Origin: Stramonita haemastoma
Lineage: Eukaryota; Mollusca; Gastropoda; Neogastropoda; Muricidae
Length of the DNA: 64,000 bases
Direction: 5' to 3'
Assembly (NCBI GenBank): GCA_030674155.1
Contig: CM060327.1
Coordinates: 16,374,802-16,438,801 of the forward strand
The position numbers and the translations under genes were made by a program. Positions within the stretch are counted from its first letter, which is position 1, and every line of letters starts with the position of its first letter. This document shows, in pieces, positions 59,151 to 64,000 of the stretch. The notes below the pieces were generated by a model that saw only the letters and a list, made by a program, of their open reading frames with translations, was not told the DNA's origin and searched no databases.

Positions 59151-59384
59151 GTCTGTATTTTGGATGTTTACGCTGCCTGTAAAACTAGTCATAGTTCACC
59201 TACTGTTTTTTTCCAAATGTGGAAGAATTTGTACTTGCATGGATATGTCTTTTCTTTGGTTGCACACAGGACCTCAGCGGGTTAGTTTTATGTCCAAGAC
59301 TTACAGGGAAATAAAGTTAGTACCCGGATAACTGCAGAAAAAAAAAAGCTCTTAAAGACAACCACAGCAGTAACTTGAATCCGT

Positions 59385-59495
59385 TTGCCAGTGGAAACAG
59401 ATGACAAAATTTACAATACTGCATACATACGAGGACAGGATATTAAAAAAGCACATAACTGCCTATTAATTTTCATTTTCCTCGAAATAAATGAC
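59385..59495 (+). mobile_element. SINE-A 3' fragment
   Basis: gccagtggaaacagatgaca, actgcatacatacgaggac and attttcctcgaaataaatga. It lies in the opposite orientation to the preceding SINE-A. Confidence 0.8.
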
Positions 59496-59659
59496 TAAAA
59501 AAAAAAAGAGAGAAAAGAAACGATCGTCAGATAACGAGTCCCATATTCTAACCGCTGGGCTTTTTTAAATTTTACCTCCAAAACATGCAAAGCCTCAGCA
59601 ATTTGGAATGTTTAATCATCCTTATACTGCGCATTTCATCTGATGCAATATCTCTGGGT

Positions 59660-59935
59660 TTTTTGCCTGCAGGACAAGTGTTAAAGACACAGAGAATTGT
59701 CTTGTATCAGATGCAGTGCAGCTAAAGGATGAAAACTGCTTCAGTTATAAAACCATCAGCTGTGTCTTATGAAGTGATTTCTGTGCAGAGAAAGGAGAAG
59801 ACTGCAATTGCTTTAGTGCAATCAAGCAATGAAAGATCTGACAAGACAGAGAATTTGACACGCTAAAATGCGCTGCCTGAAGGGGGTAGTTTACTGGAAT
59901 CAACAGAACCTGATAAAGTTATAAGCTTCTCTCCT
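59660..59935. repeat. Second old tandem array, unit ii
   Basis: tatgaagtgatttctgtgca, gtgcaatcaagcaatgaaag, tgacacgctaaaatgcgctg and cctgataaagttataa line up with unit i; a CT microsatellite follows as in unit i. Confidence 0.65.
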
Positions 59936-60062
59936 CTCTTTCTTTCTCTCTCTGTCTCTGTCTGTCTGTTTGTCTCTCCTTCCCTCCCTTCTCTATCTCT
60001 CTCTCTGCCCCCCCCCCCCCCCCTCCTCTCTCTCTCTCTCTCTCTCTCTTCCCTCTCCCCAT
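59936..60062. repeat. (CT)n with C-homopolymer
   Basis: CT-rich with ctgtctgtctg, a C16-type run at about 60007-60022 and CT again. The Arg/Glu-rich minus frames are repeat translations. Confidence 0.95.
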
Positions 60063-60179
60063 CTCTCTTGTCTTCGTTTCCTTTCTCTTCTCTTCTGTTT
60101 TCATTCATACTGGCTAGATCTATGTCTTGTTCACTTTTTCTCTGTCTCTTTCTATCTGGGTGCATGTGCGTGAATATTT

Positions 60180-60350
60180 GTGTGCGTGTTTGTGTGTGTG
60201 TGTGTGTGTGTCTGTGTCTGTGTCTGTGTCTGTGTGTCTGTGTCTGTGTCTGTGTGTGTCTGTGTGTCTATGTGTCTGTTTGTGTCTCTGTGTCTATATC
60301 TGCTGTGTGTGCCTGTGAGTGCCTGTGTGTCTACGTGTGTGCGCATGTGT
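60180..60350. repeat. (TG)n and (TGTGTC)n microsatellite
   Basis: TG, then tgtgtc/tctgtg units with drift. Confidence 0.94.
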
Positions 60351-60734
60351 GTGCGTACATGCGGCCATGTGTATCTAACCTTCTTTAAGAGAATGCTTAA
60401 TTTGTTATTATAGATCTTACTTTAATTTTCTCACTTGTTTAATTGCGTTATCAATAAAGCGTCTGGTAGAAATAATCTACGCATTTAGGATCAGATCATG
60501 CACAACTCCATACCATTGATATTCCATCAGCGGTGCAAGGTTTTTTTTTCTATTTCAAAGCTGTGCTGTGGTGAAGCATTGACAGTTCAATATAAATTGC
60601 TTGGTGAATGGAGATGTTCTTCCTGTTAAAAAAAGAAAATTTTCGATCGTTGTATGGCACATTAACTTTTGTCTCATCTATCTCTACTTCTCCTGCAGTA
60701 AGGACGTGTTTAGAAGCTAGAAATAGCGCACGCG
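60351..60734. other. Unassigned spacer
   Basis: Nothing recognised. Confidence 0.5.
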
Positions 60735-60769
60735 CGTGTGTGCACGGGTGTGTTTGTGTGTGTGTGCAC

Positions 60770-60810
<41 letters not shown>

Positions 60811-60817
60811 TGGGTGT

Positions 60818-60873
<56 letters not shown>

Positions 60874-60885
60874 GCGTGTGCGTGT
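60735..60885. repeat. (TG)n microsatellite
   Basis: tgtgtttgtg and pure TG with tgggtgtgg; directly joined to a SINE-C. Confidence 0.96.
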
Positions 60886-60887
60886 AC

Positions 60888-61132
60888 AGCATCGAGCGTG
60901 GTTACCAATGGATGGGTGACCGTTTGTGCACCTTGGCTTCAGTACAGTCTCCAGTTCATCCAGATGTAAATGGGTTCTTGCCTTTTCAGGCTCAAGGATG
61001 GTAAAGCAGCGAGGGAGAGGAGATGGGTGCCGCCTCAGTGTGCTGGTTCCTAGAGGATGAGTTCTCTGATGCCTCGTTCCCTTACGACCACATAGGTTAT
61101 GGGACACTTTTATATTTACCTTTTACTTTAAC
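60888..61132 (+). mobile_element. SINE-C lacking its head
   Basis: agcatcgagcgtggttacca, gtttgtgcaccttggcttca, ggtaaagcagcgagggagag and ggttatgggacac. The A box has been lost at the TG tract. Confidence 0.9.
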
Positions 61133-61319
61133 TCAGTTCATTCTCTTGATTTTTTTCCACAAACAATTTTAAAGATAACAATTATCTCCCAAGCTTAATT
61201 CGGATGCGCTGGGCTTGACTTGTCAGGCGCTTAACGGCAGCACAATGCATTTTCAGTCATACTATGACTGACAACAATAGCTCATGTCTCTGAACGTTCG
61301 ACAAAAAAAAATGAGAAAA

Positions 61320-62009
<690 letters not shown>

Positions 62010-62010
<1 letters not shown>

Positions 62011-62016
62011 GATTTA

Positions 62017-62074
<58 letters not shown>

Positions 62075-62110
62075 AGTCTGGCTTGCTGGCTGTGTGACTG
62101 TCTGTCTGTT
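62010..62110. repeat. (TCTG)n microsatellite
   Basis: tctg repeats to about 62065 with a degenerate end. Confidence 0.96.
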
Positions 62111-62164
62111 TCCGTGTATCTGTATGTTAGCTTGTCTTACAGGATAACGTGATGTTACAGCCTG

Positions 62165-62460
62165 ATTTTTTTTACCACTTTATGTCACAGCGATTTCTCT
62201 GCGTGAATTCGGCTGCTCTGCCGGGGAGAGCGCGTCGCCACAAGTGGCAGCGCCACCCAGTTATTATTTTTCGACCCTCGGGATAGTGTCAAAACACGAC
62301 ACTGTGTTTATGCTGGTTTAAAAAAAAATAATGTCAACCATCACGGCAAAAGATGGCCTGTCTTCCGAAGGCGAACGGTTTTAACTGTGCGTCTACGATG
62401 TTTGCGTGCGTTCGCACACAGGACCTCGGTTTTATAGCCTTCATCCGCGATGAGTGATCT
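62165..62460 (-). mobile_element. SINE-B lacking its head
   Basis: The 3' module is at left (tttatgtcacagcgatttct ... agcgcgtcgccacaagtgg). The SINE-B-specific link gtgtcaaaacacgacactgt is followed by the core to about 62450. Confidence 0.85.
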
Positions 62461-62539
62461 GCCACAGACTGAGTTGAAGCCAGGTTTAGACCATCACACG
62501 CGTTAAGGGGACCTGCACCCCACCCCTCCACCCCTCCAC

Positions 62540-62790
62540 CCCCATCGAGTGACATCAGTGCTAGACTCCACTCCTTTGAAAGTCTTTCTAATGGGACTTT
62601 ATTAAACCATGGTCCCGTGTGCAACACGTAGACATTTTACCACACGTTCAAACCCGTTCCCCTTTTCGTAAAGAGAAGATCAGTGTGTGGCGGTGGAGAG
62701 GGATGTCAAAATGTTCAAGACCACATGTACACTGGGACTAGATGTTAAAAGACACTAGGTGCTTATTTCATTATCTTAGATACAAAACAA
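62540..62790 (+). mobile_element. SINE-A lacking its head
   Basis: gtgacatcagtgctagactc, taaaccatggtcccgtgtgc and gcttatttcattatcttaga. It faces the preceding SINE-B, and the cores are complementary. Confidence 0.85.
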
Positions 62791-62799
62791 AATGATTTG

Positions 62800-62980
62800 C
62801 TCCCTGTGTGTGCGTTGTCGTGGTTGTATGCAGTAGTGTGTATGTGTTGTGTGTGTGTTGTAGTGTGTTGTTGTGTGTGTGTGTGTGTGTGTTGTGTGCT
62901 TGTGTGCTTGTGTGTTGATGTGCGTGTGTCTGTGTCTTGGTTGTTGTATGTATTCTGTGCACGCGCGCGCGCGTGTGTAA
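62800..62980. repeat. (TG)n degenerate microsatellite with CGCG
   Basis: tgtgttg and tgtgtgtg units; cgcgcgcgcg near 62962-62972. Confidence 0.93.
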
Positions 62981-63594
62981 TAAACATTTATGCAATTTAA
63001 TTCTTAGTATTGTTTTATTGGCTTTTCTTGTAACGTGGTCACTCAAGCTAAATTATCGCCAGAAAAAAAAGCTTAGAAGCAGGAAATTGTGTGTGTTGAT
63101 TGATACTGAAACCAATGATGACCCAGAAAAACCCTGTCTGAATGAAAGCTTTGCAGAGGAGAAGCAATGATTTACCTCCCTTTGCACTGTTAGGCAAGTA
63201 AGTTTGCGTACAAGTTGAGTGAAAAGGTTTACAAATATGCAGTATTCCAATCAGTTTGCAAATCAGTGGGGTAAACAAGTTTCTCCACAAGAATGGGCAA
63301 TTTAGTCCTTGCATGACTTGTCACATTCTTGTTCTAGCTTCATCTTTCCACCTCTAGTGTTACGAAATTCAAAGCGTGTGAAAAATGTCTTTGTGTGATG
63401 AGGAAGTGAGGGCTTTTGGCTTAATTAGTGTACATAATCTTACTTAGATAAAGAAGAAATAAAGAAAGGAACAACAAATAAAAAGTAACATTAACTGGCA
63501 CTCCACAGTCATAAAACGGAAAATAGAGCAATGGCATGAGAAAATTAATGAAATAGGGTACAAAAAAACCTCCAACTTTTAAAAGCTTCCTATT
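62981..63594. other. Unassigned spacer
   Basis: AT-rich; nothing recognised. Confidence 0.5.
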
Positions 63595-63840
63595 CATACT
63601 GATTCAGTCTGTTTTCTGCGCAGTACCATTCTAAGAGGCGGAAAACAAGCTTGTAACCACAGCGGTGCTGAAGGGAGATTCTTGGTTTCATTAGACCCTG
63701 ATAAAGCGTAGCACCTTTGTCCAATCGCTCTATGAGGAGAGACGAGGACTCCAGAATTGCATCTGGGGCATGAAATAATCATGCGTTTGACACGTGGTGC
63801 CAGAACAATCTGACGTGCTGCATTAATCCTTGATGGACAC
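63595..63840. repeat. Second old tandem array, unit iv (weak)
   Basis: ctgcgcagtaccattctaag, accctgataaagcg, atgcgtttgacacgtggtgc and cgtgctgcattaatcc resemble unit phrases in the right order, but similarity is low. Confidence 0.4.
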
Positions 63841-63944
63841 AGAAAGGCTCAGATTGCACTGTAGGAAAACACTGGACCATTGACAGAGAAGACACAGACT
63901 TGCACTGAGTGTAGGTACACACTGATCCTTCCTTTGACGAGGAT

Positions 63945-64000
63945 TTCACACACATAAACACACAAAACACATGCACATAAACACAACACACATAACACAC
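63945..64000. repeat. (CA)n degenerate tract at window edge
   Basis: cacaca and aacaca units to the end of the window. Confidence 0.85.

Overview
This window is animal nuclear DNA from a repeat-rich invertebrate genome. A mollusc, perhaps a gastropod, is my best guess. The grounds are the very high density of CA, GA, CATA, GATA and CAGA microsatellites, several tRNA-derived SINE families with modular bodies, and decayed non-LTR retrotransposon (LINE) ends. A recurrent SINE tail motif (gcagcccgaatttcac followed by an agagaaatctg block) also looks to me like one seen in marine snails. That taxonomic reading is from memory and is not proven here. I see no bacterial, viral, plasmid or organellar feature and no convincing multi-exon host gene. 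Almost all long open frames are translations of microsatellites.

Layout. 1-3.4 kb: CA and CT microsatellites and SINEs of three families. 3.45-12.45 kb: an old tandem duplication with a period of about 3.1-3.3 kb (two clear copies, plus a more decayed first copy), each later modified by SINEs and microsatellites. 12.5-21 kb: SINE-A, C and F copies among GA, GT, CT and CATA tracts, including 1.5 kb (15.04-16.56 kb) of three consecutive blocks with different base-skew. 21.5-23.8 kb: a LINE C-terminal relic split by a 163-bp insertion with a 9-bp direct repeat, a GATA/GACA mosaic, and a 62-bp minisatellite with a two-unit higher-order pattern at one edge. 24-33 kb: SINEs, a LINE RNase-H-side fragment, and a LINE 3' end inserted into a SINE with an 11-bp target-site duplication. 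33-42 kb: the least repetitive part, with SINE-D, F, A and other tRNA-derived copies. 42-50 kb: SINE-B, F and A, a 275-281-bp hairpin-rich sequence present twice as direct repeats, and a second 62-bp minisatellite. 50-58 kb: GA and AAG tracts, and a 35-bp minisatellite into which a 1.0-kb retroposed element with a decayed reading frame is inserted. 58-64 kb: a second old tandem array (four related segments) with CT/CTGT microsatellites, SINE-A, B and C copies.

Naming used here: SINE-A, -B, -C, -D and -F, family G and LINE-tail H are my labels for families defined by comparing copies inside this window. SINE-A, -B and -F have different tRNA-like heads but share a core, and B and F also share a 3' module, so they look like one modular superfamily mobilised by the same machinery. 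The LINE relics are candidates for that machinery, but no intact LINE is present.
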